From NCBI RefSeq assembly GCF_005845215.1, contig NZ_SPHO01000004.1, positions 1 to 64,000 on the forward strand: a stretch of DNA of 64,000 nucleotides, read 5' to 3'. A program made the position numbers and the translations under genes. The notes below the pieces were generated by a model. The model was not told the origin of the DNA. It saw only the letters and a list, made by a program, of their open reading frames with translations, and ran no database searches. The stretch is from Clostridium sp. 1001271st1 H5 (GTDB lineage: Bacteria > Bacillota > Clostridia > Lachnospirales > Lachnospiraceae). Shown piece by piece: positions 51,834 to 59,036 of this stretch (its first letter is position 1; every line of letters begins with the position of its first letter).

Positions 51834-52580
51834 ATGTTGGAGATATGCTGCGGCAGCTACTATGACGCCTTACAGGCAGCGTCCGGAGGCGCCGGACGGA
51901 TTGAACTGAACTGCGCCCTGCACATGGGCGGGCTTACGCCTTCCCTGGCATCCCTGGAGCTTGTGAAGGAGCACTGCAATGTAAAGGTAATCGCCATGGT
52001 CCGGCCCAGGGGCGGCGGATTTTGTTACGGCGAAGAGGATTTCAGTGTAATGCTCAGGGAGTGTGAAAACCTGGTGCGCCATGGCGCAGACGGCATTGCC
52101 TTTGGCTGTCTGAGGGAGGATGCCTCCATTGACAGGGAGAGGAATGCAAGGATGATATCCATTATCCACAGCCATGGAAAGGAAGCCGTTTTTCACCGTG
52201 CCTTTGACTGCACCTCCAATCCCTATGAATCCATAGAAACCCTGATAGAACTGGGAACCGACCGTCTGCTGACCAGCGGGTTAAAGCCAAAGGCGGTGGA
52301 GGGAAAGGCACTGTTGGGTGCCCTTCAGTCAGCATATGGGAACAGCATTGAGATTCTGGCCGGAAGCGGCATCAATGTCTCCAATGCCAGGAACCTCATG
52401 GAAGAAACCGGAATAAGGCAGGTCCACAGCTCCTGCAAGGACTGGATGACAGACCCTACCACCACTTCCAACGGAGTGACCTACGGCTTTGCAGAGCCGC
52501 CCCATGAGAACAGTTATGATGTGGTGTCACAAGCCCTGGTCCGTCAGCTCCTGGACAGTCTTGGAGCGTTAGGGAGATAG
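51834..52580 (+). CDS. cutC: CutC family protein
   Basis: A 248-aa TIM-barrel CutC with LEICCGSYYDALQAASGGAG at the start and MVRPRGGGFCYGEEDF, FGCLREDAS and HRAFDCTSNP boxes. Its original role in copper homeostasis is weakly supported; barrel and conserved residues suggest an enzyme. Its position after a glycosylasparaginase and dipeptidase in a sugar operon argues for a metabolic role here. GAGAGG precedes ATG 51834. Confidence 0.9.
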   Translation: MLEICCGSYYDALQAASGGAGRIELNCALHMGGLTPSLASLELVKEHCNVKVIAMVRPRGGGFCYGEEDFSVMLRECENLVRHGADGIAFGCLREDASIDRERNARMISIIHSHGKEAVFHRAFDCTSNPYESIETLIELGTDRLLTSGLKPKAVEGKALLGALQSAYGNSIEILAGSGINVSNARNLMEETGIRQVHSSCKDWMTDPTTTSNGVTYGFAEPPHENSYDVVSQALVRQLLDSLGALGR

Positions 52581-52584
52581 GGCC

Positions 52585-53457
52585 ATGATAGCAAAATACA
52601 AAAAGAACATGCTGGTGAGAAGGCTCATAACCATCCTGGCCGTGACAGCGTCCGCCCTGCTGCAGACCTATGTGATTCAGGCTTTTATACGGCCGGCTAA
52701 CCTTTTGTCCAGCGGATTTACCGGAGTGGCCATCCTGATAGACAGGATTGCATCCCTCTACGGACATACGATTTCCACCTCCCTTGGTATGCTGGTCCTC
52801 AATATACCGGTGGCCATCCTCTGCAGCAAAAGCATCAGCATGCGTTTTACCTTTTATTCCATGCTTCAGGTATTCATGGCCAGCTTTTTTCTTAAAATAT
52901 GCAGCTTTGAACCGCTGTTTAACGATGTGCTCCTGGATGTGGTCTTCGGCGGTTTCCTGTACGGGCTGTCCATTGCCATTGCTTTAAGAGGAAATGCCTC
53001 CACAGGCGGTACGGACTTTATTGCACTCTATGTATCCAATAAGACAGGACGGTCTATCTGGGAATATGTGTTTGCAGGCAACTGTGTGATACTCTGTATC
53101 TTCGGATACATGTTCGGATGGCTGTATGCCGGCTATTCCATTCTGTTCCAGTTCGTATCCACCAAGGCCATCTCTGCCTTCCATCACAGGTACGAGCGGG
53201 TGACATTGCAGATTACCACCACCAAGGCGCAGGAAATCATAGACCAGTATGTAAAACAGTACAGGCATGGCATATCCTGCGTGGATGCAGTGGGCGGTTA
53301 CAGCCATAAAAAAATGTACCTGCTTCACACCGTGGTGTCCTCCTATGAGGTAAACGACATCGTACATCTCATGCGGGAGCAGGATTCCCATGTGATTGTA
53401 AATATGATTAAAACGGAAAACTTTTATGGCGGATTTTACCAGGCACCCATTGAATAG
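52585..53457 (+). CDS. YitT family membrane protein
   Basis: A 290-aa protein with five membrane helices in the first 200 residues (LAVTASALLQTYVIQAF, then SSGFTGVAILIDR; ALRGNASTGGTDFIALYVS) and a C-terminal DUF2179 domain (KMYLLHTVVSSYEVNDIVHL). Function is unknown; some YitT proteins are proposed transporters. It starts 4 nt after cutC, so it is the last gene of the operon. A second YitT gene lies at 62941-63783. Confidence 0.88.
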   Translation: MIAKYKKNMLVRRLITILAVTASALLQTYVIQAFIRPANLLSSGFTGVAILIDRIASLYGHTISTSLGMLVLNIPVAILCSKSISMRFTFYSMLQVFMASFFLKICSFEPLFNDVLLDVVFGGFLYGLSIAIALRGNASTGGTDFIALYVSNKTGRSIWEYVFAGNCVILCIFGYMFGWLYAGYSILFQFVSTKAISAFHHRYERVTLQITTTKAQEIIDQYVKQYRHGISCVDAVGGYSHKKMYLLHTVVSSYEVNDIVHLMREQDSHVIVNMIKTENFYGGFYQAPIE

Positions 53458-53505
53458 ATGCTGCTGTGGAGCAGAACCGTATGGGCTGACCGGAAATGTC
53501 CGTTG

Positions 53506-53554
53506 AGTTGACATAACCCCTTTATAGTTGACATAAAATTTTTATGTCAACTAT
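53506..53554 (+). repeat. Three copies of AGTTGACATAA including a 31-bp palindrome
   Basis: AGTTGACATAA occurs at 53506-53516 and again at 53526-53536, exactly 20 bp apart, and inverted (TTATGTCAACT) at 53542-53552. The latter two form a palindrome of two perfect 15-bp arms around one T (53524-53554). It lies just after the YitT gene and before a likely remnant ORF. Confidence 0.7.
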
Positions 53555-53644
53555 TTGCGTTTTTGTTTGGTTCAGGGGTATGCCAGGGATTGTCATTCCA
53601 AACTACCCTTCGTAAAAATTAAGATATATGAAAGGGATGTTAAG

Positions 53645-53851
53645 TTGATAGGCATAGGCGTCGGCGGAGAGGGGCAGTGTTCGGAAGCAGACGTGTCCGC
53701 AGAATCAGGCGGGACCATAACGGCCGCCATCACACCCTATGAAGACCATGGTGACAGTCAGAACAGCCTGACTCTTCACCTTATATCGGAAGATAACACA
53801 CAGTATCTGACCATGGAGTATGGCGGCGAGATACTGTACTGGAGCAGATAG
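53645..53851 (+). CDS. Hypothetical short ORF, possible gene remnant
   Basis: TTG at 53645 behind AAAGGGATG gives a 68-aa frame rich in Gly, Ser and acidic residues (SESGGTITAAITPYEDHGDSQN, then LTMEYGGEILYW). The frame stays open up to 53555 without a convincing start. No homologue or domain is recognised. It reads like the C-terminal end of a beta-rich lipoprotein and may be a decayed gene. It ends just before a strong terminator. Confidence 0.35.
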   Translation: MIGIGVGGEGQCSEADVSAESGGTITAAITPYEDHGDSQNSLTLHLISEDNTQYLTMEYGGEILYWSR

Positions 53852-53863
53852 TTCCGGACCCAT

Positions 53864-53910
53864 AATCAGAAAATCAGCCGGCTTTGGCACAGCCGGCTGA
53901 TTTTCTGATT
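53864..53910. terminator. Perfect 20-bp bidirectional terminator
   Basis: 53864-53883 and 53891-53910 are perfect 20-bp complements (core AAAATCAGCCGGCT / AGCCGGCTGATTTT) with a 7-nt loop, between convergent ORFs. Confidence 0.92.
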
Positions 53911-53920
53911 TCGGTTCTGT

Positions 53921-54154
53921 TTATACGGCAAATTTCGCAAGTCTGTTTTTTATGTCCCCGGAGCCATCCTCATCAATGTGGAGTATCAGTTCCACGGTAC
54001 GGGATACCGCCAGATAGAGAACCCCCAGAACGGACTTGGCATCTACCATACGGCTGCCATACTTAATATCTGCATCACAGTCATAATGGCTCAGTGTATT
54101 TACAAAATCCACCACCTGTTCCGGCTGTTCAAACTTAACTAACATACTTGTCAT
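53921..54154 (-). CDS. Crh-like HPr paralogue without the active-site histidine
   Basis: A 77-aa protein with the HPr fold pattern. The Ser46-type site is kept (DAKSVLGVLYLA, Ser41 here), but the His15 loop GLHARPA is replaced by an unrelated EQPEQVVDFVNTL. It cannot carry phosphate on His yet could be seryl-phosphorylated by HPr kinase, as Crh is in Bacillus. AAGGAG lies 10 nt before its first ATG. No PTS gene is adjacent. It may act in CcpA-type catabolite control; unproven. Confidence 0.75.
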   Translation of the reverse strand: MTSMLVKFEQPEQVVDFVNTLSHYDCDADIKYGSRMVDAKSVLGVLYLAVSRTVELILHIDEDGSGDIKNRLAKFAV

Positions 54155-54359
54155 AATCTTACACTCCTTTGCATATCACTGGCTCTGTTCCATGCCAGAT
54201 TTGTCTTATGGTGTTGTTATAAGTATAGGAGTCCTGCATGGATTTTTCCATGGTAAGATTTTTGGATTTCCTGTAATATTTCATGTTTTCGGTCTGACTT
54301 AAGGAAAAAACAGGAAAAAAACATTGAATCCCTATGGCATCCGTTCATTACAGATAAGA

Positions 54360-54455
54360 CTACAGCCAGATATATGCGCGGAGCGCAACTGCTCCCAGCA
54401 TGATTAAAAACATGATTCCCATACCAGCCATATCACGCCTGAATTCCTTATTCAT
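54360..54455 (-). CDS. 31-residue single-pass membrane protein
   Basis: A short gene on the minus strand: ATG at 54455-54453, 31 codons, TAG at 54362-54360. Its RBS is an almost perfect GAAGGAGGTG (54464-54473 region), 8 nt before the ATG. The peptide has a basic/acidic N-terminus (MNKEFRRDMAG) and one hydrophobic helix (MGIMFLIMLGAVALRAYIWL). The strong RBS and well-formed transmembrane segment make it a credible gene. Function is unknown; it lies alone in a 650-bp gap. Confidence 0.7.
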   Translation of the reverse strand: MNKEFRRDMAGMGIMFLIMLGAVALRAYIWL

Positions 54456-54636
54456 ATATAATACACCTCCTTCACATGTGTTTCAGTTCTTTTGCTGGCT
54501 TTATCGTAGCACCAGGCAGCCTAAAGATTCCATATCCAAATCATGAGGTATATATAAAGATTCCGTGAGGATGGGTGAAACAGCTTTTTCGTAAGAAAAA
54601 TTTACGCAATTATGAAGTTATGAAAAAAATGTGAAA

Positions 54637-54679
54637 TTAGCACTCATCTATTGACATTGCTAACAATGCGTGTTATATT
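54637..54679 (+). promoter_or_regulatory. CIRCE-like operator overlapping the hsp20 promoter
   Basis: TTAGCACTC-N9-CATTGCTAA (54637-54663) matches the HrcA operator TTAGCACTC-N9-GAGTGCTAA in 16 of 18 arm positions with exact spacing. The promoter TTGACA (54651-54656), 17 bp, TGT-TATATT (54674-54679) overlaps it. HrcA repression of the small heat-shock genes is predicted. The rest of the 354-bp gap (54456-54809) holds the minus-strand RBS and two AAAGATTCC copies near 54523 and 54556. Confidence 0.7.
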
Positions 54680-54809
54680 ACATATAGAACAAAGGAAGAG
54701 GAAAGAAAAGAAGGGATGCAATGACATATGCTTCCTGACTTTCTCCCCACCCAGTTCCCGTACACTATATAACAACCACATAGATTATAAAATAAAGGAG
54801 AGATGACAT

Positions 54810-55229
54810 ATGTTGATGCCTAGTATTTTTGGAGAAAATTTATTGGATGACTTTTTTGATTACTCATTCGGCAGCCGCAAGACATTCGATATGATGAATA
54901 CAGATATCAAGGATACGGAAAGCGGCTATGAGATAACCATGAACATGCCCGGCGTCAGAAAGGAAGATGTAAAGGCAGAACTTAAGGACGGATATCTGAC
55001 CATCCAGGCCACCACAGATTCCGCCAGGGATGAAAAGGATTCCGGCGGAACCTACATCCGCAGGGAGCGCTATTCCGGCTCCTGCAGCAGAAGCTTCTAT
55101 GTTGGTGATGCAGTGACCCAGGAGGATATCAAGGCTAAATTCGAAGACGGCACCCTGAAGATGGTGATTCCTAAGAAAGAAGCAAAACCGGCCGTGGAAG
55201 AGAAAAAGTATATTGCAATTGAAGGTTAG
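54810..55229 (+). CDS. Hsp20 small heat-shock protein
   Basis: A 139-aa alpha-crystallin-domain chaperone. The core spans about 32-130 (NTDIKDTESGYEITMNMPGV, LKDGYLTIQATTD, RSFYVGD) and the C-terminal I-x-I equivalent is MVIPKKE. It binds unfolding proteins without ATP. AAAGGAG precedes ATG 54810. It lies behind a CIRCE-type promoter and 84 nt before a paralogue. Confidence 0.93.
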   Translation: MLMPSIFGENLLDDFFDYSFGSRKTFDMMNTDIKDTESGYEITMNMPGVRKEDVKAELKDGYLTIQATTDSARDEKDSGGTYIRRERYSGSCSRSFYVGDAVTQEDIKAKFEDGTLKMVIPKKEAKPAVEEKKYIAIEG

Positions 55230-55260
55230 CAGATATATGGCTGATGACCTGAACATACAT

Positions 55261-55286
55261 GGCTCCCGGAATCATTTCCGGGAGCC
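55261..55286 (+). terminator. Hairpin between the two hsp20 genes
   Basis: GGCTCCCGGAA-TCAT-TTCCGGGAGCC, a perfect 11-bp stem with a 4-nt loop and no U-run. It is probably an intercistronic stabiliser or partial terminator that sets unequal expression of the pair. Confidence 0.55.
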
Positions 55287-55313
55287 GCACAGAAAGCAAA
55301 GGAGGAATGATGT

Positions 55314-55775
55314 ATGTTAATGCCCAGTATGTTTGGTGAAGATATGTTTGATGAATTTTTCAGGAACCCATTTTTCGATGATAAGGATATGAAAAAACTG
55401 GAAAAGAAATTATATGGCCGCAGAAGCAAAAACCTGATGAAAACCGACATCCGTGAAACGGATACAGCATATGAGCTGGAAATGGATTTGCCGGGCTTTA
55501 AGAAGGATGAAATCAAGGCATCCCTGAAAGACGGCTACCTGACTATCTGCGCTTCCAAGGGATTGGACAAAGATGAACAGGATAAGGGCAGCGGCAGATA
55601 TATACGCCGGGAGCGCTATGCCGGTGCCTGCGAGAGAAGCTTCTATGTGGGCGAGGATGTGACCGACGAGGACATTAAGGGCGAATTCAGGCATGGTATC
55701 CTGAGGCTTTCCATTCCGAAAAAGGAAACAAAACCCCTGGCAGAAGAGAAAAAATATATATCCATAGAAGGATAA
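55314..55775 (+). CDS. Second Hsp20 small heat-shock protein
   Basis: A 153-aa paralogue of the preceding gene, sharing the MLMPS-(I/M)-FGE start, the MKTDIRETDTAYELEMDLPG core and the RRERYAGACERSFYVGE block. An 11-residue insert (KKLEKKLYGRR) lengthens the N-terminal arm. Tandem sHSPs often form hetero-oligomers. AAGGAGG precedes ATG 55314. It probably shares the CIRCE-type promoter at 54637. Confidence 0.92.
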   Translation: MLMPSMFGEDMFDEFFRNPFFDDKDMKKLEKKLYGRRSKNLMKTDIRETDTAYELEMDLPGFKKDEIKASLKDGYLTICASKGLDKDEQDKGSGRYIRRERYAGACERSFYVGEDVTDEDIKGEFRHGILRLSIPKKETKPLAEEKKYISIEG

Positions 55776-55815
55776 TTCTGAAATGCATATTTATAAAAGG
55801 GATACCCCGGCATGA

Positions 55816-55998
55816 ATGAAACCGGACCCTGCAGCGCCAGTGATTGTGATATGGCATCAGCGTATCGCATCTTTGGCACTGCTGGGTTCGGTTTTTATGT
55901 CCGGTCTTTTCATTATATGGTATAATGTGAATGACAAATACCATCCGGCAGGGAAAGGGATAAGCCTTCTGTCTCCGGATATGCCTAAAAAGGTCTGA
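55816..55998 (+). CDS. Small single-pass membrane protein
   Basis: A 60-aa frame with one hydrophobic helix (IASLALLGSVFMSGLFIIWY) and a short hydrophilic tail. The RBS is poor; GTG 55840 is an alternative start. The next gene follows at 17 nt with its RBS just after this stop, suggesting a two-gene unit. No family is recognised. Confidence 0.45.
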   Translation: MKPDPAAPVIVIWHQRIASLALLGSVFMSGLFIIWYNVNDKYHPAGKGISLLSPDMPKKV

Positions 55999-56015
55999 CA
56001 GGAGGAATGGGGCAA

Positions 56016-56840
56016 ATGAAAAAGAAAAAGGAATGCAGGCTTTTATGGGTGCTTCTGGCAGAGGCTGTTATGCTCTTTTTCTGGCTCACCATTGCTCCGC
56101 GGCTGAATTTTGAAGGCATCCTTTACCAGTCTGCCAAACCTGTATCTGCAAAAGAAGTGCTGACAGGAGACAAGGAGAGTACTTCCGGCTTATTGCAGCG
56201 GGCAGGTTACCCCTGTACGGAGCCAACCGGATACATGATGTCAGCAGCGGATTTGCAGAAAAACTACATCGGAGCATGGGAAGCAGATGCATCCATGTTT
56301 AAAGCAACCGGCATATATAAACAAATCAATCACAGGTCACGGCCTTCCACCCAGCGCGGTTATTACGGCAGCCGCAGCCGTACCTATGGAATCACTGCGC
56401 CCGCCATTACGCGGAGCTGGTGGACCACCTTCTGGATGCGGCCCTATGCGGACTATGCCCAGTATTACCTGATTACATTTAAGGATGGTTCCAGAACCTG
56501 GGCCCTGGTGGACAATGCAATTACCCGCATTCCTGCCAGAGGCAGGGTGGTGCTTCCCGTGGGCTATTACTGGGACGAGGGGGCAGCCCGCTTTCTGAAT
56601 GAAAAAGAAAAAAAGGCATACCGCATAACAGACCGGGATGTACCGGAGGACATATACCTTGGAAATGCCCTTGATTTATACAGCGGATGGATAGAAGGAG
56701 AGGAGATGGAGCAATACTACGAATTTTCTTCCTTCATACAATCCGTGGCCGTAGTAATAACAGGCTGTCTTTTATTCATCACCCTGATACTATTTATGTT
56801 TTCGGACCGCAAATCCCGCAGACAAAAACACAATAAATGA
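56016..56840 (+). CDS. Membrane protein of unknown function
   Basis: A 274-aa protein with membrane helices at both ends (about 9-27, LLWVLLAEAVMLFFWLTIA; about 238-262, SVAVVITGCLLFITLILFMF). Between them is an external domain of about 200 residues, with an Arg/Ser/Tyr-rich stretch (RSRPSTQRGYYGSRSRTYG) and the box YYLITFKDGSRTWALVDNAI. ATG 56016 is used because GGAGG (56001-56005) is 10 nt upstream; ATG 56007 is too close. I do not recognise the family. Confidence 0.7.
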   Translation: MKKKKECRLLWVLLAEAVMLFFWLTIAPRLNFEGILYQSAKPVSAKEVLTGDKESTSGLLQRAGYPCTEPTGYMMSAADLQKNYIGAWEADASMFKATGIYKQINHRSRPSTQRGYYGSRSRTYGITAPAITRSWWTTFWMRPYADYAQYYLITFKDGSRTWALVDNAITRIPARGRVVLPVGYYWDEGAARFLNEKEKKAYRITDRDVPEDIYLGNALDLYSGWIEGEEMEQYYEFSSFIQSVAVVITGCLLFITLILFMFSDRKSRRQKHNK

Positions 56841-56889
56841 ACGAACGGAGATATGGTATTATTGTAAATAAGCCAGGAAAATATTAGTG

Positions 56890-56942
56890 TTGACAAATAC
56901 ATAAGGTACCTGCTATATTTACATCAGGTACCTTATGTATTT
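56890..56942 (+). promoter_or_regulatory. Promoter within a long palindromic operator of the CDF operon
   Basis: TTGACA (56890-56895), 18-bp spacer, TGC-TATATT (-10 at 56914-56919). AAATACATAAGGTACCTG (56895-56912) and its perfect complement (56925-56942) flank the -10 box with a 12-nt centre. Each arm holds the self-complementary AGGTACCT. The DtxR-like protein encoded in the same operon is the obvious candidate repressor. Confidence 0.75.
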
Positions 56943-56993
56943 TGTTGCACACAATTGATTTCACTGATTCGCAGTTGAGAGGAGTTGATTTTT

Positions 56994-57899
56994 ATGGAAC
57001 AGGCATTGACACAGAACATTTCCAGGGAAAACCTGGGGATGAAGACCGGTCTTTTTTCCGCCCTTGGAAATGTTCTGCTTTTTATATGCAAATACCTGAC
57101 CGGCACCCTATGCGGAAATGTAGCTGTGCTGGCTGAAAGCTTTGACAATCTAATGGATTCCATTCAATCCCTGATGGTAGTACTGGGGTTCCGCCTGGCC
57201 GGAAGAAAGGGGGACAGTCTCCATCCGTACGGACACGGCAGGACAGAGTATGTGCTTGGACTCATCATAGCTATAACAATTATACTGACCGGCGCCGCCA
57301 TGCTCCGTGAAGCCATCCAGCGGATGCTTCAGCCACCGGCCCGTTCGTTTCCCACCTTGGTTTATGTGGTATCCGCGCTGTCCATCCTGGCAAAATACGG
57401 GATATCCGCATACACAAAGCACGTGAACCGGCAGCTGGAATCCATGGCTCTGAAAGCCTGTGAACAGAATGAATGGGCGGATATCAGGATGACCCTGATG
57501 ACCGTTGGCTCGGCATTTCTGTACACAGTGTCCGGGATTTCTGCAGACGGGGCAGTGGGAATCATAATCAGTCTTTTGATTCTGAAGGATGGGGTGAAGG
57601 CATTTCTGAATCACTACATGCTGCTCCTTGGAGAAGGCATATCCCAGCAGCAGCTTCTGGAAATCCAGAAACGCTTTGATAAAGAAAAGGACTTCCTGAC
57701 CCTGAAAAAAATGGACTTTCATGATTACGGCCCTGAGAGCAGGATTGTATCCCTGCAAATCACCATTAACCAGGAATGTCCTCTGGATAAGGTAAATCAG
57801 TCCATGAACCGGCTGGAAAAAGAACTGCGGAAAATTGGACTGAGTCCCGCCTTTTCCCTGAGCATGGAACAGATTATTATGAAAGATATGGACAAATAA
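56994..57899 (+). CDS. Cation diffusion facilitator (CDF) metal-efflux transporter
   Basis: A 301-aa CDF protein with six membrane helices and a cytoplasmic C-terminal domain. The transport site has D-x3-D in helix 2 (FDNLMD, Asp51/Asp55) and N-x3-D in helix 5 (NEWAD, Asn159/Asp163). Zinc-type CDFs have His at the Asn position; Asn is typical of manganese-type members, so Mn(II) or Fe(II) export is more likely than zinc. GAGAGGAG precedes ATG 56994. The operon also encodes a DtxR-like regulator. Confidence 0.9.
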   Translation: MEQALTQNISRENLGMKTGLFSALGNVLLFICKYLTGTLCGNVAVLAESFDNLMDSIQSLMVVLGFRLAGRKGDSLHPYGHGRTEYVLGLIIAITIILTGAAMLREAIQRMLQPPARSFPTLVYVVSALSILAKYGISAYTKHVNRQLESMALKACEQNEWADIRMTLMTVGSAFLYTVSGISADGAVGIIISLLILKDGVKAFLNHYMLLLGEGISQQQLLEIQKRFDKEKDFLTLKKMDFHDYGPESRIVSLQITINQECPLDKVNQSMNRLEKELRKIGLSPAFSLSMEQIIMKDMDK

Positions 57900-57918
57900 G
57901 CAGAAGAGGGTTACGATT

Positions 57919-58302
57919 ATGAATATCACTGTCTCAAAAGAAAACTATCTGAAAGCCATCCTGTTCTTAAAGCAAAAAAACGGACATGTAAGGGCCACGG
58001 ATGTTGCTGCCTCTCTTTCCGTAAAAAAGCCCAGTGTTTCCATTGCATTCGGCAAACTGGCGGCTGACGGGCTTATTCTGGTCCACAGCAACCATGAGGT
58101 AGACCTGACCGAAGCTGGATACAGCATCGCGGCTAAAATCAGCCATTCCTATGAGACCTTCCGGCAATTCCTGTGCAGCATCGGCGTACCGGAAGAGGTT
58201 GCAGAACTGGATGCCTGCAGAGTTGAACATTACTTAAGCCCTGAATCCATTCTTCATATCACAGACCTTATAGCAGGACGGGAAGAACCTCGGGCAGAAT
58301 AA
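57919..58302 (+). CDS. DtxR/MntR-family metal-dependent regulator
   Basis: A 127-aa regulator with the N-terminal winged helix (ENYLKAILFLKQKNGHVRAT, then SVKKPSVSIAFGKLAADGLI) and the metal-binding dimer domain. Metal ligands Cys100-x2-Glu103-His104 (DACRVEHYLS) match the DtxR-type C-x2-E-H set and not MntR E-x2-E-H; the N-terminal ligand position is Asn9. No SH3-like third domain. It follows the CDF gene by 19 nt. It is predicted to sense Fe(II) or Mn(II) and control efflux through the palindrome at 56895-56942. Confidence 0.88.
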   Translation: MNITVSKENYLKAILFLKQKNGHVRATDVAASLSVKKPSVSIAFGKLAADGLILVHSNHEVDLTEAGYSIAAKISHSYETFRQFLCSIGVPEEVAELDACRVEHYLSPESILHITDLIAGREEPRAE

Positions 58303-58359
58303 AACCAAGGCAGGAAACCATACACAGATTAAGAAATCAGAAAACAGGAGGAACCATAT

Positions 58360-58983
58360 ATGGACCATGGCAAACAGCTGTCAGAACATTTTTTCCATAT
58401 CGGAATGCTGCTTCACCGTTACCAGACAGAGGCTTATAAGGAAAACGGCCCCCTGGGAAGCCCTTATAAGGGTCAGGGCAGAATACTGGCCATCCTGAAG
58501 CTGAAGCCGGAAATCAGCCACAAGGAATTGTCCTATCTTCTGGGAATCAGCACCCAGTCTATGAGTGAACTGCTGCGTAAGCTGGAGAGCAAGGGATATG
58601 TAAAGCGGGTTCCCTCTGAGCAGGACAGGCGCAGCATGAACATCATCCTGACAGAAGAGGGCAAAAAAGCAGTGGAACAGTCAGATGGAATGGACAGCCG
58701 GGACGCGGAACAGCTGTTTTGCTGTTTCACCGAGGAGGAACAGCAGCAATTTAAGCAGTTCCTGGAACGTCTTGAGGATGAAATCATACGGCAGCTGGAT
58801 CCGGACCATGCCTCAGAATATACCTTTGAGAAAATGAAGGAGATGCATGAATATATCTTAAGCCACGGACACAGGGAACCCTTCCGCCATCATGGAGAAG
58901 GTCCCCTGCGCAATGGATTCGGCCGTGGCAGGAGAAATGACAGTGAGGATTCCGGAAGGTGTTTTGAACATCACAGAAGGTAG
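58360..58983 (+). CDS. MarR family regulator with His/Arg-rich C-terminal tail
   Basis: A 207-aa MarR. The winged helix spans about 30-110 (HKELSYLLGISTQSMSELLR, then RVPSEQDRRSMNIILTEEG). A 45-residue extension beyond the normal 150-aa end is rich in His, Arg, Gly and acidic residues (HGHREPFRHHGEGP, CFEHHRR), suggesting metal binding. AGGAGG is upstream of ATG 58360, 57 nt after the DtxR-like gene. Possibly part of the same metal-response unit; its ligand is unknown. Confidence 0.82.
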   Translation: MDHGKQLSEHFFHIGMLLHRYQTEAYKENGPLGSPYKGQGRILAILKLKPEISHKELSYLLGISTQSMSELLRKLESKGYVKRVPSEQDRRSMNIILTEEGKKAVEQSDGMDSRDAEQLFCCFTEEEQQQFKQFLERLEDEIIRQLDPDHASEYTFEKMKEMHEYILSHGHREPFRHHGEGPLRNGFGRGRRNDSEDSGRCFEHHRR

Positions 58984-59036
58984 AATGTCCTGTCATTGCC
59001 GCCAGGACAGCCGGTGCATCCAGCCAATGGCAGCCC

